64,000 bases of DNA from Conexibacter sp. S30A1 (GTDB taxonomy: Bacteria; Actinomycetota; Thermoleophilia; Solirubrobacterales; Solirubrobacteraceae), in NCBI RefSeq assembly GCF_023330665.1, contig NZ_CP097127.1, positions 2,852,001-2,916,000 of the forward strand. The letters run 5' to 3'. Below, one piece after another: positions 26,694 through 35,932 of this stretch (position 1 is the first letter of the stretch; each line of letters starts with the position of its first letter). A program made the translations under genes and the position numbers. Below the pieces are notes generated by a model. It was given only the letters and a program-made list of their open reading frames with translations. It was not told where the DNA came from and did not search any database.

Positions 26694-27737
26694 ATGCAAC
26701 CGAACGATCGCGATTGGGTGAGCCTGGCGCTGCCCATGATTGGCAGTAGTACCCCCACGGCATACGGAAGACCGTTTGTTCGTGAGGACGATGGGTTTCA
26801 GGATGCTGACGCGGTGTTCATGGGAATCCCGTGGGCGGCACCCGTGCGACCCGATCTTGCGTTCACGGGGGGCGGCGCGAACTTCGGGGTAACGGGTATG
26901 AGTCCAGGGATATTCCGACGGGCGTCGTTACGCCATCGCGGTGGGTTCCTACTTGAATTGAACATGGCAATCTTCGATCGTGTGAAGCTGGTTGATTCTG
27001 GCGATGTCGCTGTGAGCGGCGACATGGAGGAGATGCTGCAGCGAATCGAGGCGCGCACGCGCGCCATCAGACGCGCCGGATGCGTGGTGATCAGCTATGG
27101 CGGTAATGCGGGCCCATCCTCGTACCCAGTGATCAGCGGAATCGCTCAAGAGGCGGACGGTGAGGTCACCATCGTCAACTTTGACGCGCATGGTGATAAC
27201 AGGCCTGGCGACTGGCGTGCTGAGGACCCCGCGTTCTCAAGCTGGGGAAGTAGTTGGGTGCATCAAATGCTCGAACGACCGGACATCGATGCGCGCCGCT
27301 TCTACCACGTAGGGCTGCGCGGACCGGTTAACGACAAGCGTGTGGTTGACCGATTCCGAGATCTTGGCGTTGAGCGGGCGCAGATTCTGGACCCAGGTGC
27401 GATAGGCCGCGCCCGGCAGGCGGGCTTTGCAGAATGGGCCGCTGCGTGGGCCGCGGAGGTGGTGGCGGAGACGCCCGCCGTATGGATCGCGATCGACGTT
27501 GATGTCCTGGATATGGGCTCGAATCCAAGCTTCGTCGGCGAGCCCTTCGGGCCGAGCGCCGACGAACTCATTTTAATGGTGGAGGCGCTCGCACGAGCAG
27601 CCGGCCGGCAACGGCTCGCCGGGCTGTCGTTTATGGCCGTCCCGCCCGGGGCCGCTGAGTTGCATGTGATCGCATCCCACGCACTCTTGCACTGCCTAGC
27701 TGGCATCGCTCCTGCTGTTCAGGACGGTCGCCCATGA
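26694..27737 (+). CDS. Ureohydrolase (arginase/agmatinase fold) with an altered first metal motif
   Basis: 347 residues from the ATG at 26694 (GGTGAGGGA just upstream). The fold is that of agmatinase/arginase, which removes urea from guanidino compounds using two Mn ions. DAHGD (164-168) and DVD (268-270) supply five of the six usual ligands. The first motif, normally GGDHS, reads GGNAG (136-140), so the first His ligand and its neighbouring Asp are absent. It may bind one metal, use another residue, or have lost hydrolysis. It lies between the solute-binding protein and permease genes of the importer. Confidence 0.78.
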   Translation: MQPNDRDWVSLALPMIGSSTPTAYGRPFVREDDGFQDADAVFMGIPWAAPVRPDLAFTGGGANFGVTGMSPGIFRRASLRHRGGFLLELNMAIFDRVKLVDSGDVAVSGDMEEMLQRIEARTRAIRRAGCVVISYGGNAGPSSYPVISGIAQEADGEVTIVNFDAHGDNRPGDWRAEDPAFSSWGSSWVHQMLERPDIDARRFYHVGLRGPVNDKRVVDRFRDLGVERAQILDPGAIGRARQAGFAEWAAAWAAEVVAETPAVWIAIDVDVLDMGSNPSFVGEPFGPSADELILMVEALARAAGRQRLAGLSFMAVPPGAAELHVIASHALLHCLAGIAPAVQDGRP

Positions 27738-27873
27738 GGCTAGAAATCATTCGCGTGCCACCTGGCCGCGGCGCAGGCTGGCGCGACATGAACCGGAGTG
27801 CTGGTCGAACCTAGGTGCGTGACACATATTCATTTATGTAGTCAAGCGTGTCGGCGCGGCGCTGCTGACGCTG

Positions 27874-28773
27874 GTGTTGCTCACGATTCTCGTTTTCGTA
27901 GCGGGTCAAGTCCTCCCGGGCAGTCCAGGGCGAGAGATCCTCGGCAACAGCGCGTCACGCGCTGCTGTTGCGGCTCTCGACAAACAACTCGGTTTGAACA
28001 GGTCGCTGTTTACCCAATACCTTCGCTGGTCCGGTGGCATCTTGCACGGCGATCTTGGCGAATCGTATGAGTATCGCGCACCCGTTGCTGGCCTCTTATG
28101 GCCCGCGTTGCTTCGCTCACTTGAGCTGGGAGGCTTGGCATTCGTGATTGTGGTGCCAACGTCGCTGGCCGCAGGCGTAGTCACGTCGCTATACCGAGGC
28201 AGACGCCTAGACTGGATAATCACGACGCTTGGGTCTTCACTCGCTACAGTGCCTGAGTTTGTGTCGGGCACGATCCTGATCGTCGTATTTGCACTAGGCC
28301 TGAAGTGGCTACCCGTTGAGGCCGAAGCCCAGGGCAGCTTCGGTAGCAGACTGGTATCCCTCCTCTTGCCCGCGTTGTCACTAGACGGTGTCATCTTTGG
28401 GTACATCCTCAGGGTGGCGCGCGCGGGCATGGTCGATGCCCTCGAGTCAGACTACGTTCGGACCGCCACACTGAAAGGACTCCCGCGTTGGCAAGTCGTC
28501 CGTCGGCACGTGTTGCGGAATGCGTTGTCGCCCGCAGTCACCGTGATCGCAACTGAGGTGAGCTTTTTGATCGGCGGGCTTGTCGTAATAGAAACCCTAT
28601 TCAACTATCCTGGGCTCGGCCGACTAATCTATCAGGCAGCGCAGTACAAGGACTTCCCTATGCTTGAGGCCGGAGTCCTCGTAATCGGTGTGGTTTTCGT
28701 GCTCGGCACTTTGATCGCGGACGTGCTTTACGTAGTCCTCAATCCCCGCGTCCGCTTCGAAGCGAGCGACTGA
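27874..28773 (+). CDS. ABC importer permease, DppB/OppB type
   Basis: 299 residues from the GTG at 27874. About six membrane helices; the EAA loop, which docks the ATPase, is VDALESDYVRTATLKGLPRW then QVVRRHVLRNALSP. The family N-terminal helix seems to begin earlier: in frame upstream is VVKRVGAALLTLV, but no ATG, GTG or TTG precedes it before the stop, only an ATT near 27,831. The native start may have been mutated or a rare ATT start used. Confidence 0.85.
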   Translation: MLLTILVFVAGQVLPGSPGREILGNSASRAAVAALDKQLGLNRSLFTQYLRWSGGILHGDLGESYEYRAPVAGLLWPALLRSLELGGLAFVIVVPTSLAAGVVTSLYRGRRLDWIITTLGSSLATVPEFVSGTILIVVFALGLKWLPVEAEAQGSFGSRLVSLLLPALSLDGVIFGYILRVARAGMVDALESDYVRTATLKGLPRWQVVRRHVLRNALSPAVTVIATEVSFLIGGLVVIETLFNYPGLGRLIYQAAQYKDFPMLEAGVLVIGVVFVLGTLIADVLYVVLNPRVRFEASD

Positions 28774-28812
28774 TGCTGCTCCCTATCTTAGACCGGCGGT
28801 CTGATAGCCATC

Positions 28813-29736
28813 ATGAACGTGCGCTCTACGCAGACGACTGAGCCGCAGGGCGAGCGCGGTGACCTGGGCGGCGTCACCGGCGGCGAAGCCCGTAAGACCG
28901 CCAGACACGAGCTCGAGAACCCGCGATGGACGATGCTGTTCCGGTCACGCGCGTTCCAAGCTGGGGGCGTGGTGCTCCTGTTCTGGGTCGTGTGCGCAGC
29001 ATTCGGGGAGCTATTCGTGCCGTACGGTCCCCTGGTGCAGAACTTCAACGCGATCAATCAAGCCCCGTCACTGGCGCACTGGTTCGGGACCGACAATCTC
29101 GGCCGCGACGTGCTATCGCGGGTCATCGCCGGCTCGCGGACGATTTTGATCATCGCTCCGTTGGCCACTGGCGTTGGCGTCGTGGGCGGTACGGTACTGG
29201 GTCTGGCTCAAGCGTACTATCGAGGGGTCGCTGACATGATCACGGGCAGGCTGGTGGAAGCTGGCTTAGCCTTGCCCACCGTGATTGTTGCGTTTTTGTT
29301 CATCGTGGCGCTGGGACCGTCGACAGCGACGCTCGTGATCGTGATCGGGTTAGCCTTCGCATTGATCGTGTCTCGTACGGTGCGGACGGCTGCGCTGGCC
29401 GAGCGGGAGCTGGACTACGTTGCCGCGGCAGGACTGCGGGGCGAAAGCGGACCGTACGTGATGTTTGTCGAAATGCTTCCCAACGTCCTGCCACTGATTT
29501 TCGTAGAGTTCACAATCAGACTGGGTTATGCGATCTTTACCGTTGCATCGCTATCGTTCCTCGGCCTCGGAGTGCAGCCGCCGACGCCAGACTGGGGAGC
29601 CGACATTGCTGCAAGCTATCAGTATCTGTCTGCCGGATATTGGTGGGAAACCCTGTTTCCAGCGCTGGCTATTGTTTCCTTGGTCACGGCAATCAATATG
29701 ATCAGTAGTGCGCTTGAGAGTACGTTCATAGGGTGA
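28813..29736 (+). CDS. ABC importer permease, DppC/OppC type
   Basis: A 307-residue permease with a cytoplasmic N-terminal tail, a first helix at VVLLFWVVCAAFGELFVPYG, the DppC motif HWFGTDNLGRDVLSRVIAGS and the EAA loop ALAERELDYVAAAGLRGESG. It pairs with the DppB-like protein to form the membrane channel. It follows that gene by 39 bp in the same operon. Confidence 0.88.
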   Translation: MNVRSTQTTEPQGERGDLGGVTGGEARKTARHELENPRWTMLFRSRAFQAGGVVLLFWVVCAAFGELFVPYGPLVQNFNAINQAPSLAHWFGTDNLGRDVLSRVIAGSRTILIIAPLATGVGVVGGTVLGLAQAYYRGVADMITGRLVEAGLALPTVIVAFLFIVALGPSTATLVIVIGLAFALIVSRTVRTAALAERELDYVAAAGLRGESGPYVMFVEMLPNVLPLIFVEFTIRLGYAIFTVASLSFLGLGVQPPTPDWGADIAASYQYLSAGYWWETLFPALAIVSLVTAINMISSALESTFIG

Positions 29737-29854
29737 GCGGCGATGAGCTCTGTTACGTTTAACCGCAAAGCGATCACGTGGTCTAGGCTCACCTCTAGGC
29801 GCGAGCGGCCGCTTAGAGGAAAGAATAGCCGATGCCTCATGCAGGTGACTGTTA

Positions 29855-32011
29855 ATGCGGCGGTTACTGAAGCCGGGCACCCGACAGGAGCTGTGCACGG
29901 TCATGCCGGACCAGCCGGTGCCGATCCGAGGGAACAGGTGTGCAGCCGTGCGGCCTGACGAGATGGCAGATGTCCCTTTGGCCGTGAACGGTGGGCGCAA
30001 GACTAAGGCTTTAGGGCTGGAAGTGTCTCACCTTGAGGTGTGCTACAGAGTGCGCGGCGTGGACCTTCCGATATTGAGAGACGTGAGCTTCGAGATCGAT
30101 GTTGGCGAGTCGTTTGGACTCGTGGGCGAATCTGGATGCGGCAAGTCCACGGCCGTGCAGGCGATCACGAGCTATCTGGCGCGAAACGGGAAGGTGACCG
30201 GCGGACAGGTCTTGGTCCGGGGACGGGACATCGCGAGACTGGGCAAACCGGAGCTTCGAGAGCTGCGCGCCAGAGATATCTCTGTCGTGTACCAGGAGCC
30301 TGGGAGGGCACTCACGCCATCCGTGAGGATCGGCCACCAAGTCGCCGAGGTGTTTCGGGTTCTAGGGGCGTCCAAGATGGAGGCTATGCAGCGGGCCCGC
30401 GACGCGCTCGATGCGGTACAGATCCCAGACGGGCCGCGGGTGATGGGCGCCTATCCGCATGAGCTTTCCGGGGGAATGCTCCAACGCGTTGTGATCGCGA
30501 TGGCGATCGCGTCTGAGCCTACGCTCCTGATACTCGACGAACCGACGACCGCGCTCGACGCGACCGTTGAAGCTGAGGTGTTGGAACTGGTGGCCTCGCT
30601 CAGGCAGCGGTTGGTAATGTCGACGCTGTTCATCAGCCACAACTTGGCGGTCATCTCAAAGATGTGTGATCGGGTAGCTGTGATGTATGCGGGAGAGATC
30701 GTCGAACAGGGGTTGGCCCGAGACGTCTTGGAGAGACCCCAGCATCCGTATACGGTCGGCTTACTGCGGTGCATTCCGAAGCGGACTCAAAGGAAGGACC
30801 GAGATCGACTTGACACGATCCCTGGATTCTTGCCCGAGCCGGGCCTGATGCAGGTCGGATGTGTGTTCGCGCCGCGGTGCGCCTTAGCTGACGACGGATG
30901 CAGGGCTGATGCGCCACCAGTGTTTGACGTGGGGAAGGAACATCTCTCGAGGTGCTTTAAGCACCGCGAAGCGGAGAGCATTCCACGCATAGATAATGCT
31001 TCCCGATGCCTAACGGCAACACCAGCCGAAACCGAGCCGCTGGTTCGGCTTGAGCGCGTGTCAAAGACCTTCCCTGGTCGTAAAGGCGGGCGGGTCAGTG
31101 CACTTAACGACATCGATATCGAGTTATACGCAGGGGATACGCTTGGAGTGGTGGGCGAGTCCGGGTGTGGCAAGACGACCCTGGCGAGGATACTGCTTGG
31201 GCTAACGGCGCCTGACCCTGGCTCGCGGGTCGAAATTCGCGGCGAGGCGGCCGCGCCGATCGTAGCGAATCGCTCCAGAGAGCAGTTAAAGCTGGTTCAG
31301 ATCATATTTCAGAACCCTGACGCCGCGCTCAATCGCCGTCACAGCGTCGGCCGCATCATCGGCAGGGCCGTCACAAAGCTCGGCGGCTTGAAGGGCGGCG
31401 AAAGGCAGCAGCGCATAGCAGACGTCGTGGGTTCGGTACGGCTGGAGCCACGCCACCTAGCGATGCGGCCGGCTCAGCTCTCGGGTGGCCTGAAGCAGCG
31501 GGTCGCGATAGCTCGTGCGTACGCGGGCAGCCCCAGCGTGCTCGTGTGTGACGAGCCGACGTCGGCGCTCGATGTGTCGGTCCAGGCCGCGATTTTGAAC
31601 CTACTCGTTGACCTGCAGCAGGATGAGCATATTGCTTACGTATTCATCTCTCACGATCTTGGCGTCGTGCGCTATCTCGCCGACCGCGTGCTGGTTTTGT
31701 ATCTGGGGCGCGTCATGGAATACGGTCCCGCAGCGGCGGTGTTCGCCGGGCCGCACCATCCATACACGGAAGCGCTTCTGTCAGCAGTCCCGACCCTCGA
31801 TCAGAAGGCGGACGAAAGGATCAAGTTGACGGGCGAGATACCAAGCCCGTCAGAGCCGCCGACTGGTTGTGTGTTCAATACACGCTGCCAGCGGCGGCTG
31901 CCTGACGGTAAGTGTAGCCAGGAAGAACCACCCTTGCGCGAGCTCGCGCCTGGCAGAGCCATACGCTGTCATCTGTCACTAGAGAGTTTGGGCACTGCTG
32001 CAGGGCAGTAG
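29855..32011 (+). CDS. Fused double ATPase of the ABC importer (DppD-DppF type)
   Basis: A 718-residue protein holding two ABC ATPase domains in one chain. Domain 1: Walker [10 protein letters not shown] (about residue 91), signature [10 protein letters not shown], Walker B LLILDEPT. Domain 2: Walker [10 protein letters not shown] (about 433), signature [10 protein letters not shown], Walker [13 protein letters not shown]. Each ends with the Cys-rich oligopeptide-ATPase tail ([16 protein letters not shown] and [17 protein letters not shown]). DppD and DppF are usually separate genes. The start is uncertain; M at about 29963 ([10 protein letters not shown]) is likely. Confidence 0.88.
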   Translation: MRRLLKPGTRQELCTVMPDQPVPIRGNRCAAVRPDEMADVPLAVNGGRKTKALGLEVSHLEVCYRVRGVDLPILRDVSFEIDVGESFGLVGESGCGKSTAVQAITSYLARNGKVTGGQVLVRGRDIARLGKPELRELRARDISVVYQEPGRALTPSVRIGHQVAEVFRVLGASKMEAMQRARDALDAVQIPDGPRVMGAYPHELSGGMLQRVVIAMAIASEPTLLILDEPTTALDATVEAEVLELVASLRQRLVMSTLFISHNLAVISKMCDRVAVMYAGEIVEQGLARDVLERPQHPYTVGLLRCIPKRTQRKDRDRLDTIPGFLPEPGLMQVGCVFAPRCALADDGCRADAPPVFDVGKEHLSRCFKHREAESIPRIDNASRCLTATPAETEPLVRLERVSKTFPGRKGGRVSALNDIDIELYAGDTLGVVGESGCGKTTLARILLGLTAPDPGSRVEIRGEAAAPIVANRSREQLKLVQIIFQNPDAALNRRHSVGRIIGRAVTKLGGLKGGERQQRIADVVGSVRLEPRHLAMRPAQLSGGLKQRVAIARAYAGSPSVLVCDEPTSALDVSVQAAILNLLVDLQQDEHIAYVFISHDLGVVRYLADRVLVLYLGRVMEYGPAAAVFAGPHHPYTEALLSAVPTLDQKADERIKLTGEIPSPSEPPTGCVFNTRCQRRLPDGKCSQEEPPLRELAPGRAIRCHLSLESLGTAAGQ

Positions 32012-32176
32012 CCCGACACGGTAACCACCGCATCGTAGACCTCCGAGAAGGGGCGAGGTACCAGGCAAAAGCCGCTTTCTTGGTCGGCCGAGGGCGTCAG
32101 ATCACGGTGGCTTTTCGTGTGGCGGGCGAGTGTGAACGGCCGCAGGTGAAGTTGAGGACCGGGACGTGCGTGCTGT

Positions 32177-32722
32177 TCACGAACGGTCTGTAAATGCCGC
32201 GGTGAATGCGGCGGCGCGCTCGTTCGCTGGGCGGGTGTGGAAGTAGCGGCTGGTAGTCGGGAGTTGGGAGTGTCCGAGGGCGTCTTGGACGCTGACGAGA
32301 TCCACGCCTCTGGCGATCAGGAGCGACCCGAGGGTGTGGCGTAGGTCATGCCATCGCAGCGGTCGAAGCCCGGCGGCGACGCGCGCGCGTTTGTACCGGC
32401 GCCGTGACGCGGAGCCGTCGAGCGGTCGGCCGAGGGCGTTGGCGAACACGAAATCGTCAGGCGCTGTGTAGTCGGCTCTCTGGCCAAGCCGTCTGAGGGC
32501 TAGTCTCGCTTGGTCGGCTATTGGTACGCGCCGCACCTCTCCAGATTTAGTGGGGCCTTCGATCCCGGCGCTGATCGCACGGCTGATCGTCAAGGCCGCT
32601 CCGGGCATATCGATGTCGCGCCAGCGCAGTGCGAGAAGCTCGCCGAGCCTGAGTCCTGCGTAGGCGGCCACTCGCACCGCCTCGGCGCTCTGGTGGGTCC
32701 TCCCGCAGCTCGTTCTGGTCAC
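32177..32722 (-). pseudogene. Tyrosine integrase, N-terminal part lost
   Basis: Only the catalytic domain of a phage-type integrase remains, about 170 residues. It keeps AAYAGLRLGELLALRW (catalytic Arg), TKSGEVRRVP (Lys), LRPLRWHDLRHTLGSLL (His/Arg) and LGHSQLPTTSRYFH (His, Tyr). The DNA-binding N-terminal half is replaced by a fragment of the DUF6431-type element ending at 32727, and a small frame error is present just at the junction. It is related to, but distinct from, the intact integrase at 34435. Confidence 0.8.
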
Positions 32723-32726
32723 GGTG

Positions 32727-32871
32727 GGTGTCGAGCGACCCGCCGGGTGGCGACGGCTCGGGCGTCAAACGTCGTTGAGCGTGGCGATGTGATCGGCTGT
32801 TGATCGCGGTAAACGCCAGGATCGTGGTGATGACCGGCCGGGCCGTGGTGTTCGTCCGCAATTTGCGGGCC
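32727..32871. mobile_element. Fragment of the DUF6431-type insertion sequence
   Basis: About 145 bp matching the reverse complement of the right end of the element at 18150-18296, from the terminal repeat (TGTCGAGCGACCCGCCGGGT) through CGTCAAACGTCGTTGAGCG and a stretch ending CCGCAATTTGCGGG. It truncates the integrase on the left and is cut by the IS3 element on the right. Confidence 0.75.
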
Positions 32872-34139
32872 TGACCTGAGGTTCCCCCAAGACCGTGGAG
32901 GCTCCAGCTATGAGGAGTCCCGATGTCAGAGAGCGGGAAGAAGTCAGGTCAGGAGTTCAAAGCGAGCGCGGTCGGGATTGTTCAGGAGTCCGGCAAGCCG
33001 ATCGCTCAGATAGCCCGGGATCTGGGTGTGGGTGAGGGCACCCTGGGTAACTGGGTTGCGAAAGCGAGGGCCGCAGCTGACCCGGGCGGTCTCAAGGCCG
33101 GATGAGCGTGAGGAGCTCTGGGCAGCTGCGGGCGCAAGGTCGCGACATTGCGGATCGGGGCGTGATGTCCTCTGAGCGATCCGTGGTCCTCTGGGCGGGG
33201 GAGGCGACGAGGTGACGGTGGCTTGCTTTGATCGCTTGATCAGAGGACCCGCTTCCGTGTGCCACACGCCGCGTGCTGCCGGCTTTTGGGGGTGTCTGTG
33301 TCGTGGTTCTACAAATGGACGGGCCGTGCCAGCAGCGGTGAGCGGAGCGTCTCTGAGACGCGCCGCCAGGCGCTGGATGACCCGGTCGCTTTAGCGTTTG
33401 AGAAGGCGAAGGGCAGACACGGCTCACCGCGGCTGCTCGTCGACCTGCGCGAGGCCGGCTGGACGGTCTCAAGAGAAGACTGCTGGCCGCCTCGATGCGC
33501 CGACAGGGGCTCATCGCGCGCCGGATCCGACGTCGTCGCAACACAACCCGGCCGGATAAGACCAGAAAGCCGTTTCCTGACCTGCTGCGCCGTGATTTCA
33601 CCGCCCGTGGCCCGAACCTCCGCTGGGTCGGGGACATGACCGAGATCCCCGCCTGAGGGCACGGCAAGTTCTATCTGGCGACCGTGATCGATCTGTACTC
33701 CCGTCGTTGCCTGGCCGCGTGCACGAGCATGAGCGCGAACGCGACCCTGGCTCGCTCAGCGATCCAGACCGCGGTCGCGGCCCGTGGCGGGCCTGGTGCT
33801 GTCCACAACGTCATTTTCCACACCGACCAAGGAGCCACATACACGGCGCAGCGGTTCACCAGCCTGTGCCGACAGCTCGAGATCCAACAGTCGATGGGCC
33901 GTGTCGGGTCGTTTCTTGATAACGCCGCTGCCGAGGCGTTCTTCTCCTCGCTGGAATGGGAGGTCCTCCGTGACGCCGAGTTCCGCGACCTCGAGCACGC
34001 CCAAGCCGCCACCCAACAGTGGTGCTACGGGTTCTACAACCACATCCGACGTCACAGCCATATCCTGCAGATGAGCCCAGTCAACTTCGAGGCACTAGCC
34101 GCATAGATCAACCCTCCACGATCCGGGGGGAACCACAGT
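32872..34139 (+). mobile_element. IS3-family element, decayed
   Basis: Inverted repeats are near 32872-32901 (TGACCTGAGGTTCCCCCAAG) and 34111-34139, whose reverse complement runs GTGGTTCCCCCCGGATCGTG. Between them is a broken orfA/orfB pair. The left end abuts the DUF6431-type fragment. Confidence 0.75.
32923..34106 (+). pseudogene. IS3-family transposase orfA/orfB, broken
   Basis: orfA starts MSESGKKSGQEFKASAVGIV with the HTH IAQIARDLGVGEGTLGNWVA but stops after 60 codons. Sense is then scattered over frames (LLGVSVSWFYKWTGR, GSPRLLVDLREAGWTVSRE). The DDE domain reads NLRWVGDMTEIPA, a TGA at 33655-33657, then GKFYLATVIDLYSRRCL, FHTDQGATYTAQRF and MGRVGSFLDNAAAEAFFSSL to the end. A frameshift near 33,480 and the stop make it non-functional. 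Confidence 0.85.
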
Positions 34140-34434
34140 CGTTCGATGGGCCGACCGCGTGGACGCCATTGGGCTGGCCAGAGACTCTAAACAGTCTAGT
34201 GCGCTCGCGGGAACGATGCTGCCCAAAGGGGGCAGGTAAGGGTGCCGCCAACCCGTCCAGCGTGTAGCTAAGAGGAGCCGAGAGCGTCGCAAGAGGTTCT
34301 TTGGGGCAACCAGTGCGCACGGAAGTGGTCAACTATTGTCGGTGGCGGTAGCCGGAGTTCTCTAAGCGGTTGGGTCTCCTCCGGGGGAGCACGCCGTCCG
34401 GGGGTATCTGGGATGCGGGACCGAAAGGGGCCAG

Positions 34435-35763
34435 TCAGTGTGCCAGTGCAGGCTGGCTCGCACTTTGAGCGGCGAACGCGGCTGTGAACGCGGCTGCTTG
34501 CTGGGTGGCGGGGCGTGCGTGCAGGTAGCGCTCCGTTGTCGTGATGCGCTCGTGTCCCATGGCTGCTTTGACGGTGACGGTGTCGATCCCAGCAGCAACA
34601 AGGAGCGATCCGAACGTGTGCCTGAGGTCGTGCCAGCGCAGTGGTCTGAGGCCGATCGCGTCGCGCGCCCGGTTGTAGCGGCGCCCGAGCGCGGTGGCGT
34701 CGAGATGACGTCCGTAGGCGTTGCACAGCACCAGGTCGTCAGGGCCTGTGAAGTCCCGACGGTGCGACAGCCGTTCAAGCGCGGCGAGCGCTTGATCGGA
34801 CAGTGGAACATCCCGGAAGCTGCCGCTCTTGGGCGAGCCCTCGACACCGAGGCTGAGCGCTCGGGACACGGTCAGCTTGGCGCCGGTCCAGTCGATGTCC
34901 TTCCAGCGCAGCGCCACAAGCTCGCCGCGCCGCAGACCGGTGTATGCGGAGAGCCGCACCGCCTCCGCGTCCTGTGCATCCTGTCCAGCTCGGCGCTCGA
35001 GCTCCGCGGCATCGCCGTCACCCACGCGGGTGCGGTGCACGCCAGTCTCGAGCGCCCGGGCCAGCGCTTCGATCTCTTCTGGCGAGAAGTACAAGAGCGG
35101 CGCTGGTTTGGGCTCGCGCCGAAGCTCGATCCCGACGGTCGGGTTCGCTTCGAGCTTGAAGCGGCCGGTGGCGCGCCTGGCTCCGTGGTTGAAGATCGCC
35201 GCGATCAGGTTGCGGTGCTTGTTGACGTTGCGTGCCGACATGCCGCTTGCCGTCATCGACGACAGCAACCGGCGCACGTCCTCGCCGGTGATGTCTGCGG
35301 CGAGACGATCGCCGAGCTCGCGCATGATCCGGCCCTGGGCGACGCCGGCGCCGCGCCGGTGCGACGTTCCGGGCTCGGCCAGCTTGTAGGAGTGATCACG
35401 CAGCGTCGTCGGCTTTGCGCCGTAATCCGTCTCAAGCCAGCGCATGTAGTCGGCAGCGAGCTCGCGGAAGGTGGCGCGCTGCACTACACGACCGCTCTTC
35501 GGTTTCTCCGCCACATACGCGGACACCAGCTCCGCGGCCCGCACATGCGCGCGACGCTCGTCGAAGTAGCCCTCGGGAACCCGGCCCTTGCGTGGCACCC
35601 AGACCCGGCCGGGTCCCGGTTCAAGCCAGGCGGGACCGATCCGGCGCATCACCTGACGCTCCGCGTCACGGAACTTCGCTTCGTAGTACGGCTTGCCGTT
35701 ATGGGACCTGATCACGAGCGTCGGAGTGGTGGTCATGAGCCCATCATACGCTTTGGCTACCAC
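34435..35763 (-). CDS. Tyrosine integrase of the 28-kb element
   Basis: A 442-residue recombinase with an arm-binding N-terminal domain (about 14-60), a SAM-like core-binding domain (95-200) and a catalytic domain. All catalytic residues are present: Arg278 (TGLRRGE), Lys312 (SPKSGSFRDVP), His378 and Arg381 (RWHDLRH), His404 (MGHERIT) and Tyr413 (TERYLHA). An ATG at 35736 (MTTTPTLVIRS) is the more likely start than that at 35763, which overlaps a TGGCTACCA repeat. Its position 120 bp inside the right attachment repeat marks it as the enzyme that integrated the element. Confidence 0.93.
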   Translation of the reverse strand: MVAKAYDGLMTTTPTLVIRSHNGKPYYEAKFRDAERQVMRRIGPAWLEPGPGRVWVPRKGRVPEGYFDERRAHVRAAELVSAYVAEKPKSGRVVQRATFRELAADYMRWLETDYGAKPTTLRDHSYKLAEPGTSHRRGAGVAQGRIMRELGDRLAADITGEDVRRLLSSMTASGMSARNVNKHRNLIAAIFNHGARRATGRFKLEANPTVGIELRREPKPAPLLYFSPEEIEALARALETGVHRTRVGDGDAAELERRAGQDAQDAEAVRLSAYTGLRRGELVALRWKDIDWTGAKLTVSRALSLGVEGSPKSGSFRDVPLSDQALAALERLSHRRDFTGPDDLVLCNAYGRHLDATALGRRYNRARDAIGLRPLRWHDLRHTFGSLLVAAGIDTVTVKAAMGHERITTTERYLHARPATQQAAAFTAAFAAQSASQPALAH

Positions 35764-35802
35764 GTGGCTACCAAATTGATCTGGCTACCAATTTGGCTAC
35801 CA
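35752..35802 (+). repeat. Candidate integrase arm-type sites, right end
   Basis: Four direct copies of TGGCTACCA (35754-35762, 35765-35773, 35782-35790, 35794-35802) lie between the integrase start and the right attachment repeat, matching two at the left end. The first overlaps the upstream integrase start codon, so integrase binding could also repress its own gene. Confidence 0.6.
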
Positions 35803-35883
35803 AACAAGTCTGACATAGCGTTTTTACAGGCATTTTCGCAACGCTAAACTGCCCGTACTTACTGAGATGACACCCTCTTCCTA

Positions 35884-35931
35884 TCCCTTTCACGGAGGAG
35901 ATCGCCGGTTCGAGCCCGGCTGGGGGTACTC
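35884..35931 (+). repeat. Right attachment repeat (tRNA-Glu 3' fragment)
   Basis: A 48-bp exact copy of 7810-7857. Upstream bases differ (CCTCTTCCTA), so no tRNA can form here. An IS701-like element begins 2 bp after its end, with target duplication TACTCG overlapping the last bases. Confidence 0.92.
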
Positions 35932-35932
35932 G

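Larger units (their letters stand above)
7810..35931. mobile_element. 28-kb integrative (mobilizable) element inserted in tRNA-Glu
   Basis: Perfect 48-bp direct repeats at 7810-7857 and 35884-35931 bracket the segment. The left copy is part of the intact tRNA-Glu gene and the right copy is only its 3' fragment. A complete tyrosine integrase (34435-35763) lies just inside the right end, reading inward. An excisionase-like gene and a TrwC-type relaxase lie inside. No T4SS or TraG/VirD4-like gene was found, so self-transfer is unlikely. The interior carries a metabolic cargo of lower GC and many insertion-sequence scars. One unit (interior plus one repeat copy) is about 28.07 kb. Confidence 0.88.
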
